From an archaeon RBG_16_50_20 (GTDB lineage Archaea > Thermoproteota > Bathyarchaeia > 40CM-2-53-6), in contig MEMY01000084.1 of NCBI GenBank assembly GCA_001768965.1, positions 1-8,763 of the forward strand: a stretch of DNA of 8,763 nucleotides, in the 5' to 3' direction. Under the pieces are notes generated by a model. That model was not told where the DNA came from. It saw only the letters and a program-made list of their open reading frames with translations, and searched no databases. Shown here one piece after another: positions 1-7,137 of the stretch. The position numbers and the translations under genes were made by a program. How positions within the stretch are numbered: position 1 is the first letter of the stretch; every line of letters begins with the position of its first letter.

Positions 1-1
1 C

Positions 2-829
2 AGGCGATTGGGAGAGGAACTTCACAACTTTCTCATGGGACACGGATCCTTATTGCGCTCTTTGGAAGAGTTGAATGAAAAACTCGACTCGCTAACAAAA
101 ATCAGAGGTTCGATGGAGTCTACAGTCTCTGAAAGACAATCACTTGAACAAAGAATTGAGGAGACTGAGCATGGGGAACGGAAACTTCGGGCTGAGGTTG
201 GGGAGATTCGCGAGAATCCGAAGATGAAGGAGTATGTGCAGATCGATTCAGAGCTAAGGGAGCTGAGAAGTGAACTACTCAGAACAGGGTTCAGCAGGCT
301 CGGAAGACCACTCAAGAAGCTCATCTCAATCTCAGAACGGGGAGACTACCCGCTTCAGATCGATGTCAGAGAAAGTGCAAAGGAATACACGAAGAAGCCT
401 TTCACTACTTTTCTCAACGAGGAAGATGGCTATCCACGTCTGAAGGGAGTAATGTCGGCCTTATCGAACGCCGTGTCAAGCGGCAAACTAGCGCTCAAAC
501 AGAGGGAAGCGAAGAAAGTAATCGAAAGAAACGAGCAAGTTGTAAGCGGAGAATCGTTGGCGAAAATACACTCAAAAGCGAAAGAGCTCAAACATACCCA
601 TGATGGCTTGCTTGTCGATCGAGAAACAGCCGACCTCGTTCAACGCCTCAAGGACGTACGCCAAAACGGGCGAACAAATCACGCTTTACAGAAGGAGCTA
701 AGAACCGACCTAAGGAGAACCCTAGAAAATGAAAGGCGAATAGATGAGCAGATTGGTCTTCTGCTGAGGGAGATTGAGGTATTCGTTCGCAAGTTTTCTG
801 GGACGACTCCCCGACTCCAACTTGCTTAG
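2..829 (+). CDS. Coiled-coil protein of unknown function, open at left edge
   Basis: I do not recognise this protein. The frame is open to the left edge of the window, so the true start may lie outside. Internal candidates are TTG at 8 and ATG at 35, neither with a well-spaced ribosome binding site. From TTG at 8 the product is 273 residues, very rich in Glu, Arg, Lys and Leu. Residues about 12-95 show heptad-like spacing of Leu/Ile typical of a coiled coil. A less charged middle (about 95-165) contains several Gly, Pro and aromatic residues and may be a small globular domain. A second helical, charged stretch runs from about 165 to 262. There is no signal peptide, membrane segment or Walker motif, so it is not a complete SMC or Rad50 protein, though the helical style resembles archaeal proteins loosely named SbcC-like. 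It ends with TAG, 3 bases before the end of the convergent PIN–ATPase gene. That it is a real gene is fairly sure; the function is unknown. Confidence 0.75.
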   Translation, partial: RRLGEELHNFLMGHGSLLRSLEELNEKLDSLTKIRGSMESTVSERQSLEQRIEETEHGERKLRAEVGEIRENPKMKEYVQIDSELRELRSELLRTGFSRLGRPLKKLISISERGDYPLQIDVRESAKEYTKKPFTTFLNEEDGYPRLKGVMSALSNAVSSGKLALKQREAKKVIERNEQVVSGESLAKIHSKAKELKHTHDGLLVDRETADLVQRLKDVRQNGRTNHALQKELRTDLRRTLENERRIDEQIGLLLREIEVFVRKFSGTTPRLQLA

Positions 830-832
830 AGA

Positions 833-2641
833 TTAGATCAGAACTCTTATCCTCTGTTTTGATACTAGACCCCGCAAGAGGCTTCGTCCAAGATCAGATT
901 TCTTAGACACTCTGATCTGGCTCTTCTTGCCTATTGTTGCAGAGAAGAGGTATTCATCCCCGACATAGACATTCGCAACTTCGCCAGTCAGATGTTCATC
1001 GAATACGAGATCGATTCGATTTCCAACCTCTTGAATCTCATAGCGCACTTCTTTACCTGATGAGCTAGGGGTTAGGGGTTCTACGTCGATCTTGACGCCT
1101 AGCTTTTCCTCGAGCTTTGTTACGGTAACACCTTTCTTTCCGATTAGGATTGGGACGATCTCGTTATCCACGCGAACCTGCGCCCGATTATTGGAAACGA
1201 GGGTAACTTGGGCTTCAGGATCAAACTTTCGTATTTCCTGGAGTATTCTTTCTTCAGCGAGCTTCTGTGTCGCACTGACAACTGGTTTGGCGTCTTTGAC
1301 TGGGATGATTATGTTCTCCTCGCCGAAGGTGTAGATCTCAAACTCGAGACCTCCAGCTTCGAAGTCGCGGACTTCCACAACGGGTCTTGCAAGATCAGCT
1401 TCAATCATGCCCGTAGGAACCTTGACTGTAAGATTCAGGGTGTAGAGGCTCCGAACTTCCCCGTATTGGATGAATATGATCGTGTCGATTATGTGTGGAA
1501 TCATACCAAGCTCAACGCGCCCGATAAATCGCTGTATCGCATTAATGGCCTCGCTAGCATGCACAACCCCGATCATCCCAACTCCAGCCAATCGCATGTC
1601 GGCGAATATCATGAAGTCCTTGCTCTTCCTTACCTCGTCAAAGACTGTATAGTCGGGTCTCACGAGCAGAAGGATTTCTGCGGTCTTCTCGAAGTCCCCT
1701 TCTAACGGGCCGTACTGTGTTATCTCGGGACCTACCTGGAGATCCCTAGGAGATTCCAAGGTTTTCACAATCTTGCTCTGCTTATGGTAGAATTCAGCCA
1801 GTGAGGAGGCAAAAGTGGTCTTGCCTGAACCAGGCGGCCCCGCGATAAGGATGCCCTCCGCCCGAGTTGAGAGCCTTTCCATTAGTTTAGTGGAGAGCCC
1901 ATAATCCTGCAACGTTAGACTCACAACGGGTCGAACGATTGTGACTTCAAGACCATCTGAGAGCGGGGGCCTAGTTATCGCTATGCGAAACTGCCCCAAT
2001 TGAATCACCATGGCGCCGGCTCTGTTTATTTCCACAAAGCCTTCGCGGCTCACTCTCGCGGCCTCTGTTATTTCGCGAATTATTCGCTCAATCTCCTCGC
2101 TCGTGCTGAGCGTCTCAGCGATTTGCACGAGCTCGAATTTGCCAGGCTTACCTCTTTTTGCGAGAGGCCTCGTGCCCTCCTTCAAGTGGACGCTTGAGGT
2201 GTCCGGCGTGAAGAGTTTCTCAAACGTGAGATCTGTGGTCCTCACCTCTCCTGGGACATATTTGACTTGAACCCCGTAGGCTTCCGCGACTAGGGCCTGA
2301 ACGTAGTCTGCGGTTAGGAGGACACCCCCCTCCGTTTTCGCAACATCGGTTATGAGTGCGTCCATTCGTCCGCTCCTCGCGAGCCTGATATCATCCAGCC
2401 CCGGACGCGAACCCAAGAAGTTTAGTTTGACTCCCTTACTGTCGCAGAATTCTTTGAGCTTCTTGATTTCGCGAAGTCCAACGAAGCCTGCTTCGCGACC
2501 TTTCGAGGCTTGGGCCTGCAGCTCGTCTAAAACAGCGTAGGGGATTACAATTTCAAAGTCGGTGAACGCGCTTTTCTCTATGACGGCGGGAACATTGCCG
2601 TCGATGATAATTGATGTGTCCGGAACTAGCTTCTGCGTCAT
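833..2641 (-). CDS. PIN domain / PilT-type ATPase / KH domain protein (archaeal COG1855-like)
   Basis: This 602-residue protein has three recognisable parts. Residues about 4-125 form a PIN nuclease domain with the expected acidic residues: D8 in VPDTS, E40 in VLDEL, D94 and D99 in RMDALITD, and D112 in TADY. Residues about 230-410 are a VirB11/PilT-type secretion ATPase core: Walker A GPPGSGKT at 268-275, an acidic Walker B-like FDE at 334-336, and a His in VVHAS at 361. Residues about 475-522 carry a KH-type RNA-binding motif with the GKKG loop at 501-504. The basic tail (about 540-602) is probably a further nucleic-acid-binding element. In this archaeal family the combination suggests ATP-driven handling or cleavage of RNA; the substrate is not known. 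There is no membrane segment and no pilus or secretion gene nearby, so a role in pili is unlikely. The ATG start follows a TATA-like box at 2682-2691. The architecture call is strong; the biochemical role is inference. Confidence 0.95.
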   Translation of the reverse strand: MTQKLVPDTSIIIDGNVPAVIEKSAFTDFEIVIPYAVLDELQAQASKGREAGFVGLREIKKLKEFCDSKGVKLNFLGSRPGLDDIRLARSGRMDALITDVAKTEGGVLLTADYVQALVAEAYGVQVKYVPGEVRTTDLTFEKLFTPDTSSVHLKEGTRPLAKRGKPGKFELVQIAETLSTSEEIERIIREITEAARVSREGFVEINRAGAMVIQLGQFRIAITRPPLSDGLEVTIVRPVVSLTLQDYGLSTKLMERLSTRAEGILIAGPPGSGKTTFASSLAEFYHKQSKIVKTLESPRDLQVGPEITQYGPLEGDFEKTAEILLLVRPDYTVFDEVRKSKDFMIFADMRLAGVGMIGVVHASEAINAIQRFIGRVELGMIPHIIDTIIFIQYGEVRSLYTLNLTVKVPTGMIEADLARPVVEVRDFEAGGLEFEIYTFGEENIIIPVKDAKPVVSATQKLAEERILQEIRKFDPEAQVTLVSNNRAQVRVDNEIVPILIGKKGVTVTKLEEKLGVKIDVEPLTPSSSGKEVRYEIQEVGNRIDLVFDEHLTGEVANVYVGDEYLFSATIGKKSQIRVSKKSDLGRSLLRGLVSKQRIRVLI

Positions 2642-2681
2642 CTTCTAACTTATCCTTACGGCGCCAGAAGTAGAGAACTTT

Positions 2682-2691
2682 CCATAAAAGG
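2682..2691 (-). promoter_or_regulatory. Putative archaeal TATA box for the PIN–ATPase gene
   Basis: Read on the minus strand this is CCTTTTATGG, an A/T-rich core 41-50 bases before the ATG. Archaeal transcription usually begins about 25 bases downstream of the box, which would leave a leader of roughly 15 bases. The leader has a weak GGAT/AGAAG purine stretch but no strong Shine-Dalgarno sequence. The call rests on position and composition only. Confidence 0.35.
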
Positions 2692-2730
2692 GTATCAAAT
2701 TCGTCCCGGAGGTCGCGAGGAGAACCCATA

Positions 2731-2749
2731 CGCAAAAGTCACATATCGA
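2731..2749 (+). promoter_or_regulatory. Weak putative promoter for the Nudix gene
   Basis: A purine-rich CGCAAAAG followed by CACATATC resembles a weak BRE plus TATA element. Its centre is about 34 bases upstream of the TTG start at 2779, consistent with a short-leader transcript. A stronger A/T core at 2683-2690 could also work in this direction and would leave a leader of about 65 bases. Confidence 0.2.
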
Positions 2750-2778
2750 CAGACCAAAGCGAAACTAGGACGATTGAT

Positions 2779-3300
2779 TTGGAGCAGTGCAAAGAATCTT
2801 CACGCCTTTACGAAGGCAAAATCCTGAATCTCCGCGTCGACCAAGTGCAATTCGAGGATGGCACATCAACCATACGCGAAGTCGTGGAACATAGAGGCGC
2901 GGCCGCCATCGTCCCAATTCTGGAAGGCGACAGGGTTGTTCTTGTTCGCCAGTTCCGGTACGCAGCAAATTCGGAACTTCTGGAGATCCCCGCTGGAACG
3001 TTGGAGCCTGACGAAGATCCGGAAATCTGTGCTCTGAGGGAGCTTGAGGAAGAGACTGGTTACAAGTCCAAGGAGATCCTGAAAATATTCGAATGTCACA
3101 TTGCTCCGGGTTATAGTACTGAGAAAATCCACTTCTACATAGCGCGCGGATTGGTTCGCACGGAAATGAAAACCGAAGAGGATGAGCGAATCAAGATAGA
3201 AGTCATTCCGATCAAAGAAGCATTGGACAAAATGCGAAACGGCCAGATCTGTGACGCGAAGACTGTATGTGGACTATATCGCGCGCTGGAACTACTTTGA
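2779..3300 (+). CDS. Nudix hydrolase, ADP-ribose pyrophosphatase type
   Basis: The 173-residue product has a perfect Nudix box, G-x5-E-x7-REUxEExGU, at residues 73-95 (G73, E79, R87, E88, E91, E92, G94). A proline lies 15 residues after the box (P110, in IAPGYS), the spacing that marks ADP-ribose-specific members. The N-terminal strands (YEGKILNLRVDQV) and the VVLVRQFRY segment also match this subfamily. The expected reaction is Mg2+-dependent hydrolysis of ADP-ribose to AMP and ribose 5-phosphate in the cytosol, a clean-up step of NAD metabolism. The start is TTG, chosen because AGGA at 2767-2770 sits 8 bases upstream and the family usually begins close to this point. No in-frame ATG or GTG was found nearby upstream. 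The last 9 bases overlap the end of the convergent DUF309 gene. Family is certain; exact substrate is probable. Confidence 0.93.
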   Translation: MEQCKESSRLYEGKILNLRVDQVQFEDGTSTIREVVEHRGAAAIVPILEGDRVVLVRQFRYAANSELLEIPAGTLEPDEDPEICALRELEEETGYKSKEILKIFECHIAPGYSTEKIHFYIARGLVRTEMKTEEDERIKIEVIPIKEALDKMRNGQICDAKTVCGLYRALELL

Positions 3301-3873
3301 CTCGATTCTGAAGAACTCCGGCTGATCCGCGCTGAGAATATCCTTCACTTTGCTCTTGAGAGCCATGATATCAACGCCGAAGTAATCACCACTATGATCA
3401 GTGAACTTCTCAAGCCCACGCCTCATCACGGAAATGGATACCTCCCTCTCGTTCTTCTGCCAGTGCACCAGCGCGGCGGCAAGGAGAATGATCCCCTGAA
3501 GGACAGCCTTCTCAGGCCCATCACTAACCCGCCATGCAGATTCAAGCGCTTCGTGACTTTCCCAATATCGCTCTTCGTTGAACAAATCGAATCCCAATCT
3601 GATAGCTTCAGCCTTGTCGATTGGAGGACTTGCGATGTCGAGCTTCCTCAGTGTAAGAATAGGCCCCATCTTGTCTTCGAGAACCTTCAGAGAAGGCTGT
3701 AAGACTGTCTCTGCCTCAAGCAAGAGGTCTAGTTCCACTGCTCTGCTACTGACGCGAAGATTGCCGACATCTGCCCCGAAAGGCCGAACCGCATCGTATG
3801 CGATTTTAGTTAACTGCTTTCTATCTGCGGAGGAGGCCGCTTTTTGATTTGCGAGTCTAACAAGAAAGCGCAT
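3292..3873 (-). CDS. DUF309 domain protein with N-terminal extension
   Basis: The C-terminal half is a DUF309 domain. From the ATG start, residues about 88-160 contain the signature FDLFNEERYWESHEALESAW (98-114) and the helix QGIILLAAALVHWQK. This all-helical domain is widespread in archaea and bacteria and has no established biochemical function. The first 80 or so residues (beginning MRFLVRLANQ) look like an alternating strand and helix domain of a small alpha/beta fold; I do not recognise it. I chose the ATG at 3873. A GTG at 3903 would add ten residues, but the best TATA-like element (3908-3915) lies just before that GTG, so transcription probably starts downstream of it. The ATG is preceded by a G-rich GGGGCGGA. 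The gene converges on the Nudix gene with a 9-base overlap. It is probably soluble. Confidence 0.88.
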   Translation of the reverse strand: MRFLVRLANQKAASSADRKQLTKIAYDAVRPFGADVGNLRVSSRAVELDLLLEAETVLQPSLKVLEDKMGPILTLRKLDIASPPIDKAEAIRLGFDLFNEERYWESHEALESAWRVSDGPEKAVLQGIILLAAALVHWQKNEREVSISVMRRGLEKFTDHSGDYFGVDIMALKSKVKDILSADQPEFFRIESK

Positions 3874-3907
3874 GATTCCGCCCCGAGTTATCGAAACTAG
3901 CACTTGA

Positions 3908-3915
3908 GATATTTT
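3908..3915 (-). promoter_or_regulatory. Putative TATA box for the DUF309 gene
   Basis: The minus strand reads AAAATATC. A start of transcription about 25 bases downstream would fall near 3885, giving a leader of about 12 bases before the ATG at 3873. This supports the ATG over the upstream GTG at 3903. The call is based on composition and spacing only. Confidence 0.35.
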
Positions 3916-3923
3916 GGGAAACG

Positions 3924-3930
3924 GATATTA
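3924..3930 (+). promoter_or_regulatory. Putative TATA box for the orphan gene at 3980
   Basis: GATATTA preceded by GAAACG resembles a BRE/TATA pair. Transcription would begin around 3950-3955. That allows either a leaderless message starting at TTG 3953 or a leader of about 27 bases before TTG 3980. It lies back to back with the DUF309 box, so the two genes share a compact divergent promoter region. Confidence 0.3.
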
Positions 3931-3979
3931 CAATGATTCGTGTTGACATGGCTTGCCACAAAATCCGGAAGGTCTGAAT

Positions 3980-4390
3980 TTGTCGTCACCGGCAGAGTAC
4001 GTGATCGATGGAAATGCAGTGAATAAGCTTCTCGAACCGTACAATCTGGAGGCATTCCAACCAACATCCCAACTACATCAGATGCTGCCCGGTCAAGTAT
4101 TTGATGCCATCGAGAAGAAATTCGTGAAAGGATTGATGGATGAGATCGACAAGTCCAAATCTCAAATAGTTCGATTCGTGAACCTCGAGGCAATAGCTAC
4201 AGGGCCCCACAGGGATTACCTGTACGCGATTTGCGGAGGACTTAGGGTACTCATAGATGCTCTGTCTGCGAAGGGCATCGCGGTGACCGGGACGGTACCG
4301 ACCCCGTATGCGCTTCCCTGGAACTTAGTGTCGAAGATCGACCCGAACTTCAAAGGTCTGCCCGCTCCAGGTGAAACGGTCCCTCCTTGA
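3980..4390 (+). CDS. Small protein of unknown function
   Basis: I do not recognise this protein. From TTG at 3980 it has 136 residues and no predicted membrane segment or signal peptide. The composition is that of a soluble globular protein. Visible features are an acidic/hydrophobic start (SSPAEYVIDGNAVNKLL), a charged helix around residues 50-65 (EKKFVKGLMDEIDKSK), a Gly-containing helix around ICGGLRVLIDALSAKGI, and a Pro-rich tail (TVPTPYALPWNLV and GLPAPGETVPP). There are no Cys or His clusters that suggest a metal site. The start was chosen because GGAAGG at 3967-3972 lies 7 bases before TTG 3980. TTG at 3953 is a possible alternative, adding nine residues and compatible with a leaderless transcript. 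It is followed after 59 bases by the ion permease on the same strand and may be co-transcribed with it. The gene is likely real, but its role is unknown. Confidence 0.7.
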   Translation: MSSPAEYVIDGNAVNKLLEPYNLEAFQPTSQLHQMLPGQVFDAIEKKFVKGLMDEIDKSKSQIVRFVNLEAIATGPHRDYLYAICGGLRVLIDALSAKGIAVTGTVPTPYALPWNLVSKIDPNFKGLPAPGETVPP

Positions 4391-4449
4391 TAACTCGGTC
4401 AGAACTGTAATGGATCAATGGCGATCGAGACTTTCTAGGTTGTGGAGAA

Positions 4450-5712
4450 ATGGAGTATCTAAGTCAACAGGCCATTGCGTTAGTAATTTTCGTTGTGACA
4501 TACATCATATTGGCAACGGAATATCGCGAACGCACCATAGCAGCCATGGCCGGTGCCGGTGCGGTTTGGGCCTTCGGAATTCTCACCCCGGAGGAAATAG
4601 GCAGCTATCTGGACCTCAGAGCGATCGGACTACTGTTCGGCATGATGGTCATTATAGGTGCGCTCCGCGAGGGCCGCTTCTTTCAATGGTTAGGTATCTA
4701 CGTGGCTCGATTGTGTCGGTGTAGGCCATACTATCTGTTCATTGCTCTTACGGGTCTATCAGCCCTCCTTTCAGCCATTCTTGACAACGTTACCACCGTT
4801 CTGTTCATGGTTACCGTGACACTTGACCTTACAGAGTTGGCTGGGCTGGATCCCAAACCTTACGTGGTAAGCGAGATTTTTGCCTCAAATATCGGTGGAA
4901 TGTCAACTCTAATCGGTGATCCCCCGAACATCATGATCGCATCTGCAACTGGATATTCGTTCGCTGCATTCATCATCAACGTGGCCCCTGTTTCTCTCGC
5001 AGCATTTCTCTTGACTTTTCTCTATCTGCGCAAGAGATATGCCATCAGATCCGTTGCTGGGGAAATCTCCCCGAGTGAAATACCACGAGTCACGCTTGAT
5101 CGCCGACTCGCATTCCCAGGACTTGTTACGCTTGTGGCAGCCATTGCTCTTTTCATTTTGCAGGATGCCATTGGAGTTTATCCCACCGCAGTAGCTCTCG
5201 CAGGAGCGACTGTTCTTCTCTTCATGGGAGGACCAAGAATGCCTGAGATACTAAACAAAGTCGAATGGAGCACCTTGATCTTCTTCGGATCCTTGTTCAT
5301 AATTGTAGGAGCGCTCGATAAGACCGGTTGGCTGAAGTTGGCCAGTCAAAGCCTAGTCCTTCTTGTAGGGGATAATACAATACTCGGCATCACGGTAGTA
5401 TTGTGGGTTTCCAGCATTCTTTCAGCATTTATCGATAACATACCGTTCACAGCGGCGTTCATTCCAGTCCTTGCAGAACTTGGCCGGTCTGGAGTAGACG
5501 TCTATCCGCTATGGTGGGCACTTTCAGCAGGGACTGGCTTGGGCGGAAACGGGACGATAATTGGAGCATCGGCCAACGTTATTGCAATTGGAATCGCACA
5601 GGCGAGAGGAGTGAGAATCACTTTCAGAGAATTTGCAAAAGTCGGCTTGCCGATAATGGTCCTCACGACGGCCTTGGGCAACCTGATTCTAGTAGCACGG
5701 TTCCTGTTGTAG
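4450..5712 (+). CDS. Ion transporter of the ArsB/NhaD (IT) superfamily
   Basis: This 420-residue polytopic membrane protein has about ten hydrophobic segments. It consists of two repeated halves, as expected for the ArsB/NhaD/SLC13 superfamily. Half one has SAILDNVTT (about 108-116) and NIGGMSTLIGDPPN (147-160). Half two has SAFIDNIPFTA (about 325-335) and GTGLGGNGTIIGASAN (361-376). These paired motifs form the re-entrant hairpins that bind the substrate and coupling ion in the superfamily. Candidate substrates are Na+/H+ exchange, arsenite or an organic anion. No ArsR, ArsA or ArsC gene is visible nearby, so an arsenic role is not supported. The short loop after residue 193 (RKRYAIRSVAGEIS) is basic and probably cytoplasmic. 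ATG at 4450 follows AGGT at 4437-4440 (9-base gap) and GGAG at 4444-4447 (too close). It converges on the NfeD gene. Family is sure; substrate is unknown. Confidence 0.92.
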   Translation: MEYLSQQAIALVIFVVTYIILATEYRERTIAAMAGAGAVWAFGILTPEEIGSYLDLRAIGLLFGMMVIIGALREGRFFQWLGIYVARLCRCRPYYLFIALTGLSALLSAILDNVTTVLFMVTVTLDLTELAGLDPKPYVVSEIFASNIGGMSTLIGDPPNIMIASATGYSFAAFIINVAPVSLAAFLLTFLYLRKRYAIRSVAGEISPSEIPRVTLDRRLAFPGLVTLVAAIALFILQDAIGVYPTAVALAGATVLLFMGGPRMPEILNKVEWSTLIFFGSLFIIVGALDKTGWLKLASQSLVLLVGDNTILGITVVLWVSSILSAFIDNIPFTAAFIPVLAELGRSGVDVYPLWWALSAGTGLGGNGTIIGASANVIAIGIAQARGVRITFREFAKVGLPIMVLTTALGNLILVARFLL

Positions 5713-5796
5713 GTCGTGCACCTGTCAAACACGATTCCCACCGAGTCCCCAGAAGTCATCAAGCACAATACTGACATCGTCGACCATGAGTGTGAA
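5713..5796. other. Convergent intergenic spacer, no terminator seen
   Basis: This 84-base gap separates the 3' ends of the permease and NfeD genes. I see a short palindrome GTGCAC just after the permease stop, but no T-rich tract or long inverted repeat that would make a convincing terminator on either strand. Confidence 0.5.
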
Positions 5797-7137
5797 CTAG
5801 ACAATAGATGTACGGGGTTCTTCACTCGCGGACAAAAGGAGTACTGGTCCATCCTTGCCTGCGACCTTTGCTGTGTCGCCGGGCCTGAGGAGATTGTCTG
5901 ACCTTGCTTTCCAGTACTCGCCGCGCCACTTGACGTAGCCTGTCGCTCCAGGTTGGATTTCTTCAATGACCTCAACGATTTGCCCGACGAATTCACCTAC
6001 AGCGGGCTTAAGTTTGCGCGCTCTGACGATCTTGTACACCATGAAGAGTGTGAAGGCTCCGATCACGAGAGAGACGCTCAAAATGCCCATGAGGAACACC
6101 GTGTACCATTCGGGCGAGATCATCCAGCGGGTCGCCTCAAAAGGAATCAGCAGCAGACTCCCCAGCACGATGAACACAAACCCCGCGCCGCCCAGTAACC
6201 CGAAGCCTGGCGTGTAGGCTTCCGCTATCATCAGAATTGCCCCTATAAGGACTAGGATAAGAGACCCCAGACTTACGTTGAGTCCTGTTCCGATAAGACC
6301 TGTGATTAGCAGAAAAGCACCAATGATTTCGGCACCGTATCCTGGAGATGATATGCCGAAGATCACCGCGTACAGACCAACTAGAAGGGCCATTGAGGCG
6401 AGAAGCGGATCGGAGATTATTGACAAGATTTGAATCCTCACACTCACCCCGTACTCTTCAATTCTGACATGCTCGGTCTGAAGGATCACCCCGCCAGCAT
6501 ATGTCTGTACAACTCTTCCATCAGCTGCTGCGACAACCTCAGTCACGCTCGGAGCCAAGATCTCTATCACTCCTTGCGCCAAGGCTTCGTCCGCGTTGAG
6601 ATTGAGATTCTGCCCGATGAAAGCTCGGGCGGCGGTTTCGTTGCGCCCGTGAGCTCTCGCGCGTTCCACGATGAACGCTGTCAGCGCGTTCACAGTCTTC
6701 GAATCCGTTATCGGTTCCGAGCCACCAAGCGGAGAGTAGCTCACGGGTTGACTGGAGCCTACCACAGTGTGAGGAGCCATGGCTGCAACATGCGACGCCA
6801 TCAGAATGAACGCTCCCGCGGACCAAGCTCTCGCTCCTGCGGGATACACGTACGCAATGAATGGAACCGTGGACCTTTCGATTGTGTCGATGATAGTCAT
6901 GGTCGCGCTTAGAAGTCCACCCGGCGTATCAATCAGGAGAACGATCGCGCTGGTCGCATCGCTCTCTGCACTGCGTGTTGCCTCAGTAACCATCTCCGCT
7001 GTGGACGATGTGATGGGACCAGACAACTTAACGACTAAGACTTGAGGCGACGCCTGAGCCTGAACAGCAAGTGCCGCAGCCTGAAAACTGAGGAAAATGA
7101 CTAGGAAGAAAAAAGCAAGGCTTGGCCTCGGTTTCAC
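5797..7137 (-). CDS. NfeD-family membrane serine protease (ClpP-class), partner of stomatin
   Basis: This 446-residue protein has the full long-NfeD layout. A signal peptide or signal anchor occupies about 1-28. A ClpP/crotonase-fold protease domain (about 31-230) follows. Residues 244-370 hold about five membrane segments. A cytosolic OB-fold NfeD domain lies at about 376-436 (GEFVGQ, GYVKWRGEYWKA). The catalytic Ser-Lys dyad appears intact: S106 in GARAWSAG and K147 in TDSKTVNAL, 41 residues apart, the same spacing as S97 and K138 of the Pyrococcus protease PH1510. The oxyanion-type motif IDTPGG is at 69-74. In Pyrococcus this enzyme cleaves the C-terminal hydrophobic part of its stomatin partner; the same job is inferred here. 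The GTG start directly follows the TAG of the SPFH gene with no gap. AGGAG at 7150-7154, 12 bases upstream, is the only visible ribosome site. Very likely translationally coupled. Confidence 0.95.
   Translation of the reverse strand: MKPRPSLAFFFLVIFLSFQAAALAVQAQASPQVLVVKLSGPITSSTAEMVTEATRSAESDATSAIVLLIDTPGGLLSATMTIIDTIERSTVPFIAYVYPAGARAWSAGAFILMASHVAAMAPHTVVGSSQPVSYSPLGGSEPITDSKTVNALTAFIVERARAHGRNETAARAFIGQNLNLNADEALAQGVIEILAPSVTEVVAAADGRVVQTYAGGVILQTEHVRIEEYGVSVRIQILSIISDPLLASMALLVGLYAVIFGISSPGYGAEIIGAFLLITGLIGTGLNVSLGSLILVLIGAILMIAEAYTPGFGLLGGAGFVFIVLGSLLLIPFEATRWMISPEWYTVFLMGILSVSLVIGAFTLFMVYKIVRARKLKPAVGEFVGQIVEVIEEIQPGATGYVKWRGEYWKARSDNLLRPGDTAKVAGKDGPVLLLSASEEPRTSIV

Noticed and set aside
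833..1300. PIN domain as part of a VapBC toxin-antitoxin pair
   Set aside because: The PIN domain is fused at the N-terminus (near 2641 on the minus strand) of a 602-residue ATPase–KH protein, and no small antitoxin gene lies beside it.
1208..1705. Plus-strand frame of 165 codons inside the PIN–ATPase gene
   Set aside because: The minus-strand frame holds the ATPase and KH motifs in the same bases; the plus-strand frame has no family resemblance.
4371..4724. Plus-strand frame of 117 codons overlapping the permease start
   Set aside because: It is rich in Arg, His, Ser and Gly without hydrophobic pattern, and overlaps the well-supported permease frame over most of its length.
4450..5712. Arsenite efflux pump (ArsB) as the specific function
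   Set aside because: The superfamily motifs fit, but no arsenic regulator, reductase or ArsA ATPase is nearby and the motifs do not separate ArsB from NhaD-type or other members.
6430..6912. Plus-strand frame of 160 codons inside the NfeD gene
   Set aside because: It lies antisense to the protease catalytic region and is rich in Arg, His and Ser, a typical shadow composition.
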